From positions 1 through 57,079 of IMG/VR virus record IMGVR_UViG_3300017781_000010: a DNA stretch of 57,079 bases. One strand, written 5' to 3'. This document shows, one piece after another, positions 24,434 through 32,631 of this stretch; position 1 is the first letter of the stretch; every line of letters begins with the position of its first letter. A program made the position numbers and the translations under genes. The notes below the pieces were generated by a model. The model worked only from the letters and a program-made list of their open reading frames with translations. It was not told where the DNA came from and searched no databases. Source of the DNA: a virus.

Positions 24434-25369
24434 TTATACCCCAAGTGCAATCGCTAATGCTGTTGATGTGTTGTCTACGTACTTCTTATTACTTATGCCA
24501 TTTGCAGTGGTTGGTTGACTAGCAACGGTTCCTGAAGTAAACGCTCCAGTTGATGCTGTTGTTGCACCAATTGTTGTATTATCTAGTGTTGTGTTAACTA
24601 CTGCTACATTTGAGCCAGCGGAATCAAGTGTTCCTAAAATAACATCATTAATAATAAAATCTATTTTATTTCCTGCTCGTAAAACAATATTTGTTCCTGC
24701 ATTGAATTCTGCAACACCTAAGCCGTTAACACTTAATGAATCACCTGTAAGTTTTCCTTGTACTGCTAAATCTCCAGTAACTGTGCCGTTGCCGTTTATT
24801 GTTAATTCTGTTGCTGTAGTTGTCTGTAAAGAAGTTGTACCTGTTGCTGTTAAATTTGCAAAAGTAGCATCAACTGCTACTGCATTATTTACAGTTATTG
24901 TTCCTTTTACACTACCTGTTGAATTACCATAATATAATGTATCGGGTGCATCTGAAGGAATAGTAAATACTAATTTTCCTGTAGTGTATCCTTGAGCCGC
25001 GGCTCCATCTGAAATAGTACCGTTATCTGCTTGGTGTTGTATTCCAGTATTATATCTTACTAATCCGGTTGCATCTAATATGTTAAATGTAATTGGTGCA
25101 CCAGATAAATTTAATGTAAATGTATATTCTTGTCCACGCTGTACAGAAATAGTTGGATTGTCTCCACTACCAACAATTACACTATCACTAGTAAGTCTAA
25201 ATTGACCATTTACTTCTGTTACTGTATAATCGCCTGCGGCTGATCCACCACCACCGCCAGCACCTGCCGCATTGATTGATGTTGCAGTAATATTACCTAA
25301 TTTGTCTACAGTGAAGCCTGGACTTTTAAATCCAAATTCTGATTCAAATTGACGTTCTTCTATGGCCAC
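24434..25369 (-). CDS. Virion structural protein with degenerate cupredoxin-like domain
   Basis: 311 aa, starting with GTG (25367-25369) 6 nt after GGAG; no ATG fits. A Gly-rich linker is at about 35-45. Residues ~50-155 resemble the beta-sandwich (cupredoxin-like) domain of the 242-aa protein at 43007-43735 (GQEYTFTL...; SDAPDTLYYGNSTGSVKGTI), but all copper ligands are missing. Next come short 'T-x-T-[GS]-D-L-x-V-x-G' fibre repeats and a C-terminal NKKYVDN segment like the ends of other fibres in this window. A late promoter lies at 25389. Probably a tail-fibre subunit acting with the 2473-aa protein downstream. Confidence 0.72.
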   Translation of the reverse strand: MAIEERQFESEFGFKSPGFTVDKLGNITATSINAAGAGGGGGSAAGDYTVTEVNGQFRLTSDSVIVGSGDNPTISVQRGQEYTFTLNLSGAPITFNILDATGLVRYNTGIQHQADNGTISDGAAAQGYTTGKLVFTIPSDAPDTLYYGNSTGSVKGTITVNNAVAVDATFANLTATGTTSLQTTTATELTINGNGTVTGDLAVQGKLTGDSLSVNGLGVAEFNAGTNIVLRAGNKIDFIINDVILGTLDSAGSNVAVVNTTLDNTTIGATTASTGAFTSGTVASQPTTANGISNKKYVDNTSTALAIALGV

Positions 25370-25388
25370 TTAACACTCCAGTTTTATA

Positions 25389-25396
25389 TATTTATC
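25389..25396 (-). promoter_or_regulatory. T4-type late promoter
   Basis: GATAAATA on the minus strand, 19 nt before the GTG start of the 311-aa gene, with GGAG between. Probably also drives the 2473-aa gene, which has no octamer of its own. Confidence 0.72.
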
Positions 25397-25406
25397 TAAC
25401 AATGAT

Positions 25407-25796
25407 TTAGGTGTGACTCTTAAAATATGTAGCACTAAAGGACGCTTTACAGCCCTTTTGTGCATCTGTTTTTGGACTTAAAATTAGTTCAACATAAGAA
25501 TTAGTAACCTGTGCAGTTACATTCACTAAATCAGTAGTTGTGCTTGCTCTGCCGTACACTACTACGCTTGCTTCATTTGGTGAAGCCGTCAATAAACATT
25601 TAATAATTTCTTTTTTATCTACGCCAAGTTCAATACTAATAGTGTATTCAGCACTTGCAAAATCACCTGAAAACCATCTATCTAATGCTAAATTAGTTTC
25701 TACTGCTTGCCACTGACTACCATATGAGAAATGGCTATCGTTCACAAGAATAGTTCCTCGTAACCCTTTTTTAAAGTACTTTAATATATCCATCAT
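25407..25796 (-). CDS. Small putative virion protein of unknown function (129 aa)
   Basis: 129 aa beginning MMDILKYFKKGLRG, with a mainly beta composition thereafter (TISIELGVDKKEII, VVVYGRAS, SYVELILSP). It has a dedicated late promoter at 25817-25824, so it is expressed with virion genes. No motif allows a specific name. It separates the fibre genes from the carbamoyltransferase operon. A structural role is inferred from promoter type and neighbours only. Confidence 0.65.
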   Translation of the reverse strand: MMDILKYFKKGLRGTILVNDSHFSYGSQWQAVETNLALDRWFSGDFASAEYTISIELGVDKKEIIKCLLTASPNEASVVVYGRASTTTDLVNVTAQVTNSYVELILSPKTDAQKGCKASFSATYFKSHT

Positions 25797-25800
25797 AATT

Positions 25801-25832
25801 CAAACTCGCTTTATAGTATTTATCGGAGTTTG
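25801..25832 (-). promoter_or_regulatory. Late promoter inside a 7-bp inverted repeat
   Basis: The octamer GATAAATA (25817-25824, minus strand, followed by CT) is flanked by CAAACTC (25801-25807) and GAGTTTG (25826-25832), a perfect 7-bp inverted repeat. The promoter serves the 129-aa gene. Confidence 0.65.
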
Positions 25833-25843
25833 ATAAAAGGCGA

Positions 25844-27646
25844 CTAAGTGTTTTTAACTGTAATTAACTTGCCAAACTCAGGTAGGTATAAGTATTCAAT
25901 TTCGCTATTTTGCAAAGTCCAGATAGCATCTTCAAGTGTTTCAACAAGTGGCTCTCCGCCTAAGTTAAAACTAGTATTGAAAATAATTGGGCATCCTGTC
26001 TTATTTTTAAATGCTTTAATTAAATCATAGTAATGTTTATTCTGTTCTTGTGTAACAGTTTGTATTCTACATGTACCGTCAACATGAATAATTGCAGGAA
26101 TTTTTTCTTCAACTCCTGGCTTACAATTTACAGCATACATCATACTAGGACTGTCTTCCATGCCACGTAAATCAAACCATTCATGCACATCGTCTTGTAA
26201 AATAGTACCAGCAAAAGGTCTAAAATATTCTCTATGTTTTACTGAATTAACATGATCTTTACCATTTGGATCTGTTGGATCGTAAAGCACACTTCTATTG
26301 CCTAATGCTCTTGGGCCATTTTCACTTTGTCCTTGGAATATAGTTACAATATTTTTGTTTGTAATTAATTCAACAACATCTTCGTGTGTAGCATCTGATA
26401 ATTCTACGCCTGCTTCTTTTGCTTTAGATACAATATCTTCAGGAGTATAATTATTATGCGGACCTAAGTATAATGTTTGTGTTTGACGTTTTTCTGTTTC
26501 ATCTTCTAACCCATACCAAAACATCATTGCGGCACCCATTGCAGTACCAGCATCATTACTTACAGGTTCAACATAAATTTTAATACCTTCGTCTTTTAGT
26601 GCTTCAAGGTAATGATAATTAGCAACACAGTTTAATCCGTATCCGCCACTAATTACTACATTCTTTTTGCCTGATAATTCAACAGCATTTCTAATAAGAG
26701 TTGTAACTTGATCTTGTGTTTCAGTTTGTACAGCATATGCTATATCTCTTCTATTTTGTAATAGAGTTAAATCGTCTTCTGGTGACTTTCCTGAAACTGC
26801 AAGTTCTCCATATAATCCTGAATTAATTAATGCACCGTTAGGATAATTAGGAACAACAATATTTCTATTTGTTAATGGATAATCTGTTGTGTCATCAAAA
26901 AGTTTTGGAAACTTATCATTAGGTTTTCCGTATGGAAATAACCCCATAGTTTTTCCTGCTTCAATACTTTGCCATCCGCAGTACATAGTTGCCGCTTCAT
27001 ATGCTTTAACAATACCTGCTCTATCACTTACTATTGCTGAGTGCTTACGTCCGTTTTCACCAAACTGTGTGCTATCCATTTCTACAATGCCACCTTGGAT
27101 AGGATCTCTTGTTCCGTAAACTTTATGCATAGTATTAAATGTAGCCGGGTAATCACAATCAATAATACTTTCTACTTCCCAACTCATTACTTGTTCATTA
27201 TTAACGCCAATAGGAACAAAAGTTCCTGCTCCGTCTACAATAACACTTACTGCACTATCAAATCCTGAACGATAAAATGCACAAGCACTATGAAGTTTGT
27301 GATGCATAAATGCAAGGTCAATTACTTGTGGATGCTCATATGTTGTTGCATTTGATTTTTTATCAATTAATCCAAGTTTACGTGCTAGTCCTGTATAAAC
27401 ATCGTCGCCGCTATAATCAACTCTACCTGCTGACTCTTCTAATTTTTGTGTATGTGCAACTACAAGATAATCTAATCTATCTGTGTATTCAAGAATTTTA
27501 ACCATACTCGCAAATGGTCCGCCGTCGTATTTTTGTCTACTTAAACGTTCTTCTTCTACAGCAAATATTACTTCGCCGTCTTTTAAAAGACAAACACCTG
27601 CGTTATGTCCTCTTGCAATTCCTGCTATCCATACTGGTTTGCTCAT
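25844..27646 (-). CDS. Carbamoyltransferase (NodU/CmcH family)
   Basis: 600 aa, full length for the family. These enzymes transfer carbamoyl from carbamoyl phosphate, through carbamoyl-AMP, to a hydroxyl of a sugar or antibiotic. Seen here: N-terminal GIARGHNAGVCL, EEERLSRQK (31-39), the metal-binding HHKLHSACAFY (115-125), IVDGAG (136-141), then in the YrdC-like/ATP part GGYGLNCVANY, SNDAGTAMGAA, SENGPRALGNRS and C-terminal TSFNLGGEPLVET. Homologues are common in T4-like cyanophages, where the acceptor is unknown. It is the last gene of an operon with a GT9 and an SGNH-like gene (3-bp gap), pointing to decoration of a phage-made glycan. Confidence 0.9.
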   Translation of the reverse strand: MSKPVWIAGIARGHNAGVCLLKDGEVIFAVEEERLSRQKYDGGPFASMVKILEYTDRLDYLVVAHTQKLEESAGRVDYSGDDVYTGLARKLGLIDKKSNATTYEHPQVIDLAFMHHKLHSACAFYRSGFDSAVSVIVDGAGTFVPIGVNNEQVMSWEVESIIDCDYPATFNTMHKVYGTRDPIQGGIVEMDSTQFGENGRKHSAIVSDRAGIVKAYEAATMYCGWQSIEAGKTMGLFPYGKPNDKFPKLFDDTTDYPLTNRNIVVPNYPNGALINSGLYGELAVSGKSPEDDLTLLQNRRDIAYAVQTETQDQVTTLIRNAVELSGKKNVVISGGYGLNCVANYHYLEALKDEGIKIYVEPVSNDAGTAMGAAMMFWYGLEDETEKRQTQTLYLGPHNNYTPEDIVSKAKEAGVELSDATHEDVVELITNKNIVTIFQGQSENGPRALGNRSVLYDPTDPNGKDHVNSVKHREYFRPFAGTILQDDVHEWFDLRGMEDSPSMMYAVNCKPGVEEKIPAIIHVDGTCRIQTVTQEQNKHYYDLIKAFKNKTGCPIIFNTSFNLGGEPLVETLEDAIWTLQNSEIEYLYLPEFGKLITVKNT

Positions 27647-27649
27647 AAT

Positions 27650-28510
27650 TTAAAATCCCCTGTAATAGTTTTCACGATCAGTAATCTTGTTATCAAGTGT
27701 TTCGCAAAATTTATTAAATTCTCTGTGACTAGTTTCATATGCATTGTTAACAGTATCTATCCAATAATCTATTTTTTTGGTTTGTTTTTGGCTTATACCT
27801 AAACTAGGCAAAATATGTTTATCATAATAATCTTTATGCTGTATAATAGTAGGATGTCTATCAACTGTAAATACTGACTTGTCTTGTACAGATGTAAATT
27901 TATATGGTTTAGTTTCATGATTCCAAGCAAATGTTCCTACTGGTTTAATCCATTTGCTCTTATCTTCAAATATTCTTTTATATACTTTTAATGCAGGCGA
28001 ACTTTCCCATATATCAATTTCAGGCATTTGTTCTCCGTGATCATTGCTAGGATAGTCACTATTCATTTTACTAATATATCCCATACTAGTCATACGCCAA
28101 TTACATCCTATACCGTTTAAAAATTCTTGTGTTAGTAGTATGTTGTTAAAGGTATGCATCATATAACTTGTTTCAGACCAAAATGTTTTAATCCATTGTT
28201 CATCAAATATACTTTGATTAATGTAATTAAATAAACTGCCAGATGTTTTCCATCCTGCATTATCTTGATGTCTAGTATCAGTTGCATGCCAGTCGTGTCT
28301 TAAATGACTAGTCCATTGTACTATAACTGTATCGTCTTTTGTTAATTTATTTCTTGCATGAATTTCAGCAACACGTTCTGCTAATGCTCTATTGCCTAGT
28401 CCTGGAAATGCCCAATTTTCCCATTCATTAAATTCTAAGCCTAGCATGTCTGCCCAAGTAGGCCAAGCGTAATTAGTAAATGAGCATCCTAAAACATATA
28501 GTCGACTCAT
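27650..28510 (-). CDS. SGNH/GDSL hydrolase-like protein
   Basis: 286 aa. The N-terminus YVLGCSFTNYAWPTWADML holds a GCS block I (residues 8-10), with GLGNRA like block II, and VDRHPTIIQH near residue 217 fits block V (D-x-x-H). This is the Ser/Asp/His layout of SGNH hydrolases, with GCSF in place of GDSL. Family members include esterases and sugar O-acetyltransferases/deacetylases. It overlaps the GT9 gene by 4 bp (ATGA) and is followed 3 bp later by the carbamoyltransferase, so all three are co-translated. A glycan-modifying role is inferred; the catalytic triad needs a structural check. Confidence 0.65.
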   Translation of the reverse strand: MSRLYVLGCSFTNYAWPTWADMLGLEFNEWENWAFPGLGNRALAERVAEIHARNKLTKDDTVIVQWTSHLRHDWHATDTRHQDNAGWKTSGSLFNYINQSIFDEQWIKTFWSETSYMMHTFNNILLTQEFLNGIGCNWRMTSMGYISKMNSDYPSNDHGEQMPEIDIWESSPALKVYKRIFEDKSKWIKPVGTFAWNHETKPYKFTSVQDKSVFTVDRHPTIIQHKDYYDKHILPSLGISQKQTKKIDYWIDTVNNAYETSHREFNKFCETLDNKITDRENYYRGF

Positions 28511-29493
28511 TTTTTCTCTTTAACAACTTTCTCTTTCACAACTGTCTCTTCTTCTGCATCTGGATCAATTTCACCTTTTACAACACCAACAACATAATTT
28601 TGTAGTGCGTCATCTAACTGCATAAGTTTTTCATTGTGTCTATTAACAGTTTCGTCTTGAGTAATTCTAATAGGATCATATAATCTATCAGTCATTCCTA
28701 AATCAATTACTTTAATACCTTCTGAATTTGGGTAACTTACATTTATTGGAAATGTTGCACCAATCACGGCTGTTGTAGGAGTGCCTACAGCATATGCTAA
28801 GTGTTGTCCTACACTATCGCAACCTAAAAAGTGATCGCAAAATTTAATCATTCCAGCCCACTGGCGTAAACTTAATCCTTCTGGCATTGCTACTTCTTGT
28901 TTAATGCCTTCTCCTTTGAATTCCATTTTCATTTCACTCATCATTACAATAGCGTAATCTTTTTCTAATTTTTTTATTAAATCTTTTAGGTCTTTAAATT
29001 CCAAACTACGTGCAGTAGTATCGATTGGAGTATCATCTAATATTTCAATACCTCTACCAAATGGTTGAATGCAAATAACTTTTTCTTTTTTAATTTTTTC
29101 TTTTACTTCGTTAACTAATTTGCGTCCTACAAGCATTTCATCTTTGCTTAAATTAATGTAAGGTTTATTTAATTTTCTTACACCTTTGTTATTAAAAATA
29201 ATATCAAATGCTTGTGATAAACTACATTTCTGATTGTAGTATTCCCATACTTGGTACGGCTCTGGATTTACTACTTGCCTATGTTTTATAATATCTTCAA
29301 ATAAATTTTTGTGCCAAGGATCATAAGCACGTTTATGTAATGTTGGATGACCTTTAAACATGTCAGTACCGCCTTCACATACTATTACAAATTCTTTGTC
29401 ACCTGATTCTTGTTCATATAATTCAAGTGCAGGAATTGAACATAGCATACGCCCTGCGCCACCGTTTAAAAAAAATGCTTTACTTCTAGTCAT
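28507..29493 (-). CDS. GT9-family glycosyltransferase (heptosyltransferase-like)
   Basis: 328 aa, the typical length of LPS heptosyltransferases. GT9 enzymes move L-glycero-D-manno-heptose from ADP-heptose to LPS core or, in some cases, to protein. The N-terminus FFLNGGAGRMLCSIPALELY resembles the 'G-x-G-D-x-L-x-x-[TS]P' start of the family. The C-terminal nucleotide-sugar site is clear: GCDSVGQHLAYAVGTPTTAV (224-243) then IGATFP, matching the family's 'D-[ST]-G-x-x-H-[LIM]-A-x-A-x-G-x-P' with V in place of the second position. The C-terminus is a charged Glu/Lys tail. SD GGAG at 29502-29506. It is the first gene of the GT9-SGNH-carbamoyltransferase operon and lies just after a strong terminator, with no obvious promoter between. 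Confidence 0.78.
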   Translation of the reverse strand: MTRSKAFFLNGGAGRMLCSIPALELYEQESGDKEFVIVCEGGTDMFKGHPTLHKRAYDPWHKNLFEDIIKHRQVVNPEPYQVWEYYNQKCSLSQAFDIIFNNKGVRKLNKPYINLSKDEMLVGRKLVNEVKEKIKKEKVICIQPFGRGIEILDDTPIDTTARSLEFKDLKDLIKKLEKDYAIVMMSEMKMEFKGEGIKQEVAMPEGLSLRQWAGMIKFCDHFLGCDSVGQHLAYAVGTPTTAVIGATFPINVSYPNSEGIKVIDLGMTDRLYDPIRITQDETVNRHNEKLMQLDDALQNYVVGVVKGEIDPDAEEETVVKEKVVKEKK

Positions 29494-29508
29494 CTATTGT
29501 TACTCCAT

Positions 29509-29559
29509 AAAAAAAATCGGACTCAACAATAGTTATTAAAAATACTGTTGAATCCGATT
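29509..29559 (-). terminator. Intrinsic terminator before the GT9 operon
   Basis: On the minus strand a 17-bp stem (arms 29543-29559 and 29515-29531, two G-U pairs) is followed by a T-run. The two imperfect positions pair as G-U only in minus-strand RNA, so the orientation is clear. It ends the 231-aa gene's transcript about 20 nt before the GT9 start and may act as an attenuator for that operon. Confidence 0.82.
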
Positions 29560-29586
29560 AAGATTGGATATAGAATTTTTTAGTTT

Positions 29587-30282
29587 TTATTGATCTGCTG
29601 GATCTACAAAATTTGGCATCACTGTATCAGGGTATGGAATTTTCCAATGATTAATATCTGCATATTTTGTTGGAATAGACTCTAACCATGTAGCATGATC
29701 GCCTAGTGTTTTCTTTTCAGCATCAGTTAAATTATTGTGTGCGTCACCGTCTGATGAAATAGCACGTCTAATACCTGCGGCCATTGCGGCCCATGTAGCC
29801 AGTGTATCATCTCTAGAGTTGTTATGTGTACGCAACTGTGGTTCTGTCCATGTTGATGTTTCATGATTGTATAACAAACTGTCACCAATATAAATGTGTG
29901 CTAACATACCAGTTGAACCTTCATATACATGTTCCCATGTGTATTTGTCGCCATCTGCATCAGTAATTTCTTCTGAATAATCTGCTACATCTGGGTGTGT
30001 ATAATCATCTGTAATAAATGCACAACGAGCCGCCATTGCATCGCTTTCCGCCGCATCCATTACGATATAATCGTATTCATCTGGTTCATAACCTTTTGGG
30101 TCAATTGCTGGGTCAGCCGCAGAACTATCACTACGTCCTGCTTCTCTAACTTGGTCGTCATCTCTGTCAACCTGTGCTAAGATCCATCTTGGACCTGTAT
30201 ACGTACATTCAAACGTATTTCCTTTCGCAGTGGTCGTTTTGTACGGCTCATCTGCGTAAGTTACTGTAAAAGTTTTGTTCAT
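29587..30282 (-). CDS. Phage protein of unknown function (231 aa), possible tail-fibre accessory
   Basis: 231 aa, strongly acidic (Asp/Glu-rich), no cysteine pairs and no enzymatic motif recognised. Features are VDRDDDQVREAGRSDSSAAD, a helical middle segment LATWAAMAAGIRRAIS and a C-terminal WLESIPTKYADINHWKIPYP. It lies immediately after the first cysteine-rich adhesin gene and has its own late octamers (30309-30316 and 30322-30329) and SD GGAG. Small acidic proteins in this position can be fibre-assembly chaperones; this is a guess from position. An intrinsic terminator follows. Confidence 0.65.
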   Translation of the reverse strand: MNKTFTVTYADEPYKTTTAKGNTFECTYTGPRWILAQVDRDDDQVREAGRSDSSAADPAIDPKGYEPDEYDYIVMDAAESDAMAARCAFITDDYTHPDVADYSEEITDADGDKYTWEHVYEGSTGMLAHIYIGDSLLYNHETSTWTEPQLRTHNNSRDDTLATWAAMAAGIRRAISSDGDAHNNLTDAEKKTLGDHATWLESIPTKYADINHWKIPYPDTVMPNFVDPADQ

Positions 30283-30308
30283 TTCTATATCTCCGTTAAC
30301 TTTTTCTA

Positions 30309-30329
30309 TATTTAGTTAATATATTTATT
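30309..30329 (-). promoter_or_regulatory. Two late-promoter-like octamers in tandem
   Basis: AATAAATA (30322-30329) and ACTAAATA (30309-30316) on the minus strand, 40 and 27 nt before the ATG of the 231-aa gene. Both are imperfect versions of the consensus, and the first overlaps the stop of the preceding gene. Confidence 0.5.
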
Positions 30330-31284
30330 AACTCTCTATGTATTTGATTCTAATTAAGGCATCACCGCCTGCCCAACCGTTATCTCTAACACCCGGACAT
30401 GGAGTCGCCGCTGGACCACCAGAACCATGTGGTACAAACATTGAACAACCCTGCGTATCATAACAACCACATGCTCGAACTCCGTTCCAACAGTTTGACC
30501 AATATGTACCGCCTCCTGGCATTCTTGATAATCCGTTTAGTGCATTTTGGTAACCATTTAGTGTTGCTCCGGACCATCTAGCGTGACCGTTATCATCATC
30601 TAATGCGTAAGATGCTACACCGCCACATGTACTAAACATTCCTGCTGGAAGTGCAGTATGGTGAATAGTTGAACAGTTACAGTTTGGATAACAATGCCAG
30701 AATGTAACACAACTGTTTACACCTGGACAGTTAGTATCACCGCCGTATGCTTGGTTTTTCCAACTGTTGTTACAAGCATTACAAATAATACCACAGTATC
30801 CTGAATATTGCGTTTTACACCAACTATTAGCCGCAAAACAACACCAACGTGCTGTACCAGTTGTACACCAACTAGCACCACTCCAACCACCTTGAGCACA
30901 CATGCACCCACTTTGACCGCTGTTACCAGTCCAACATGCGTGTCCTGGTTCTGAACAACCTCTATGACAGAGTCCACTGCCTCTACAACTTTTACCTGCG
31001 TGTCCACATATGTAACAACCGCTTGCTACTGAAATAGTTTTCTTTGCGTATGCTCCTGAGTTTCCTGAAATTGTTGCTGAACAACAACACATTCTTGAGC
31101 CACTACCGCCTGCTCCCCAAACTTCTAATTCAACTGCGCCTGTTCCTGGAGAAATCCAACAGAAACAACCTGGATATGTTGAATATGTAGCAATGTTAGA
31201 ATAAGACCAAATTTTGCCTTTTTCTATATTGTCCTCTGTGAACGGGGACGCTCTACTTGCTAATAATGCTCTTAATCCTGCCAT
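30328..31284 (-). CDS. Cysteine-rich Gly-rich adhesin-like virion protein A (318 aa)
   Basis: 318 aa with 31 cysteines (about 10%). The N-terminus is a short helical region (MAGLRALLASR). Then comes VELEVWGAGGSGSRMCCC, like the Gly-rich tail-tip domains of many phages, a long region of C-x-C, CC and CCC motifs (GCMCAQGGW, RWCCFAANSWC, YCGIICNAC, HCYPNCNC), and a Gly-rich end PCPGVRDNGWAGGDALIRIKYI. There is no signal peptide, so oxidation would occur after lysis. It is one of three equal-length paralogues and the most diverged. It follows copy B by 14 bp with only an SD between, so they share a transcript. Probably a receptor-binding or fibre-tip protein. Confidence 0.75.
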   Translation of the reverse strand: MAGLRALLASRASPFTEDNIEKGKIWSYSNIATYSTYPGCFCWISPGTGAVELEVWGAGGSGSRMCCCSATISGNSGAYAKKTISVASGCYICGHAGKSCRGSGLCHRGCSEPGHACWTGNSGQSGCMCAQGGWSGASWCTTGTARWCCFAANSWCKTQYSGYCGIICNACNNSWKNQAYGGDTNCPGVNSCVTFWHCYPNCNCSTIHHTALPAGMFSTCGGVASYALDDDNGHARWSGATLNGYQNALNGLSRMPGGGTYWSNCWNGVRACGCYDTQGCSMFVPHGSGGPAATPCPGVRDNGWAGGDALIRIKYIES

Positions 31285-31298
31285 AATTGCTCCTGTTC

Positions 31299-32255
31299 TT
31301 AACTTTCTATAAACTTAATTCTAATTGCACCCATACCACCACGTGTTGCGTGATCACGCACACCTGGACAAGGTTGTGGTCCTGGACCGCCAACTCCATA
31401 TGGTAATGTACTTTGACAACCGTTTGTATTATAACAACCACACATAGTATCATTTTGGTAACATGCTTTCCATGTTAATCCTTGACCTGGTGATCTGCCT
31501 GTACCGTTAATTGCCGCTAGTGCTTCATTTTGTCCCATACCTGACCAACGTGAGTGTGATGAGTCATCTGACATACCGTACTGAACAACTCCGCCACATT
31601 CTGAAATCATTCCTGGAGGAAACGCAACCATGCCTCTAAACAAACATACACATGAAGGATAGCAACCATGGAATCCCATACATGAAATATTTCCGCATCT
31701 GTTTACATCTCCGCCATATGCAATAGCGTCCCATTGACCCGAACACTGGTTACAAATTGTACCACAGTTTGGTCCTGTATTTGTGTAACAAAATCCGTTT
31801 GCTCTAAAGCAACAGTACATGCTTGGTGATGTTGAGCAAATACTTACTCCACCTTTACCACCTCTAGCACACATACAACTGTTTCCTGATGCCGCTACCA
31901 TACAAACCATTGTTGGTTCTGAACAGCCTCTAAAACATAATGAGTCGGAGTTACCACATGCAAATCCTGTACAACCGTACATGTAATCTGATGTTGTCAT
32001 TACTTTTGTTGTTTTTGAATATGATCCTGAGTTACCTGGTAATCCATTACCACAGCAACACATCTTTGCGCCTGAGCCGCCTGCGCCCCAAACTTCAATT
32101 ATTGCAGTACCGTTTGAACATGGACACCAGCATGAACACTTACAAAACTTTGCGTAAGTATTGCCTTCGGAGAAACTATAGATTCTACCTGTCTCTAGGT
32201 TATCTTCTCCACTGGCTGGCTGTTTTGCCTTGATTAGTGCTTCTAATGATGCCAT
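31299..32255 (-). CDS. Cysteine-rich Gly-rich adhesin-like virion protein B (318 aa)
   Basis: 318 aa with 33 cysteines. The layout is the same as copies A and C: IIEVWGAGGSGAKMCCCG, LCFRGCSEPTM, SCMCARGGKGG, YCCFRANGFC, NCGTICNQCS, GCYPSCVC, SRWSGMG, MCGCYNTNGC and PCPGVRDH...GAIRIKF. An extra cluster FCKCSCWCPC is near residues 37-46. It is closer to copy C than to copy A. SD AGGAG; no octamer directly upstream, so it is read from the promoter at 32624 or farther. Cysteine positions are largely conserved across the paralogues while loops differ, the pattern expected for a disulfide- or metal-stabilised scaffold displaying variable loops. Confidence 0.75.
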   Translation of the reverse strand: MASLEALIKAKQPASGEDNLETGRIYSFSEGNTYAKFCKCSCWCPCSNGTAIIEVWGAGGSGAKMCCCGNGLPGNSGSYSKTTKVMTTSDYMYGCTGFACGNSDSLCFRGCSEPTMVCMVAASGNSCMCARGGKGGVSICSTSPSMYCCFRANGFCYTNTGPNCGTICNQCSGQWDAIAYGGDVNRCGNISCMGFHGCYPSCVCLFRGMVAFPPGMISECGGVVQYGMSDDSSHSRWSGMGQNEALAAINGTGRSPGQGLTWKACYQNDTMCGCYNTNGCQSTLPYGVGGPGPQPCPGVRDHATRGGMGAIRIKFIES

Positions 32256-32269
32256 TTAATTCTCTCCTA

Positions 32270-32602
32270 TTATACCGAGCCAACAACCCAACCGTATGTA
32301 GAACCTGTATAAATTAATGTAACAATCGCACCACTTACGTCAATGACTAAGTTTTCTGCTGATCCATTAATTACACTACTGTTTCTACCAACAGTTATGT
32401 TATTACTTGCCGCATTGTTTGAAATGTCAATAATTTGTATTGTATCATTTACTAACAATGAAGCATTCGCTGGTAAAGTTATAGTGTATCCACTACTGGC
32501 AGTATTTGCTAAAATTCTGTCATTTACCGTGGCACTAAAAGTTGTACTTACTTCTCGAGTAGTTACACCAGCAGTACCTGTAGTTGTTATATATCTTCCC
32601 AT
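32270..32602 (-). CDS. Small virion structural protein (110 aa)
   Basis: 110 aa, beta-rich and Thr/Ser/Asn-rich. It contains the stretch YTITLPANASLLVNDTIQII then ITVGRNSSVINGSAENL, a pattern often seen at tail-fibre ends ('TLPA... G-D-x-I-x-[IV]-x-D ... N-x-I-x-I-x-x-[NG]'). It has its own late promoter (32624-32631) and precedes the cysteine-rich gene B by 14 bp, so the two are probably co-expressed. It may be a small fibre subunit or connector; no finer name is possible. Confidence 0.65.
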   Translation of the reverse strand: MGRYITTTGTAGVTTREVSTTFSATVNDRILANTASSGYTITLPANASLLVNDTIQIIDISNNAASNNITVGRNSSVINGSAENLVIDVSGAIVTLIYTGSTYGWVVGSV

Positions 32603-32623
32603 GGTTTTATCCTTCTCCTATTG

Positions 32624-32631
32624 TATTTATG
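32624..32631 (-). promoter_or_regulatory. T4-type late promoter
   Basis: CATAAATA on the minus strand, 21 nt before the 110-aa gene; it overlaps the stop region of the 106-aa gene. Likely also drives cysteine-rich genes B and A. Confidence 0.65.

Noticed and set aside
17009-25369. Diversity-generating retroelement targeting the fibre genes
   Set aside because: No reverse transcriptase gene or template/variable repeat pair was seen in the window.
25844-27646. Carbamoyltransferase alone as a novel phage gene
   Set aside because: NodU-type carbamoyltransferases are well known in T4-like cyanophages; only its coupling to GT9 and the heptose cassette is noteworthy.
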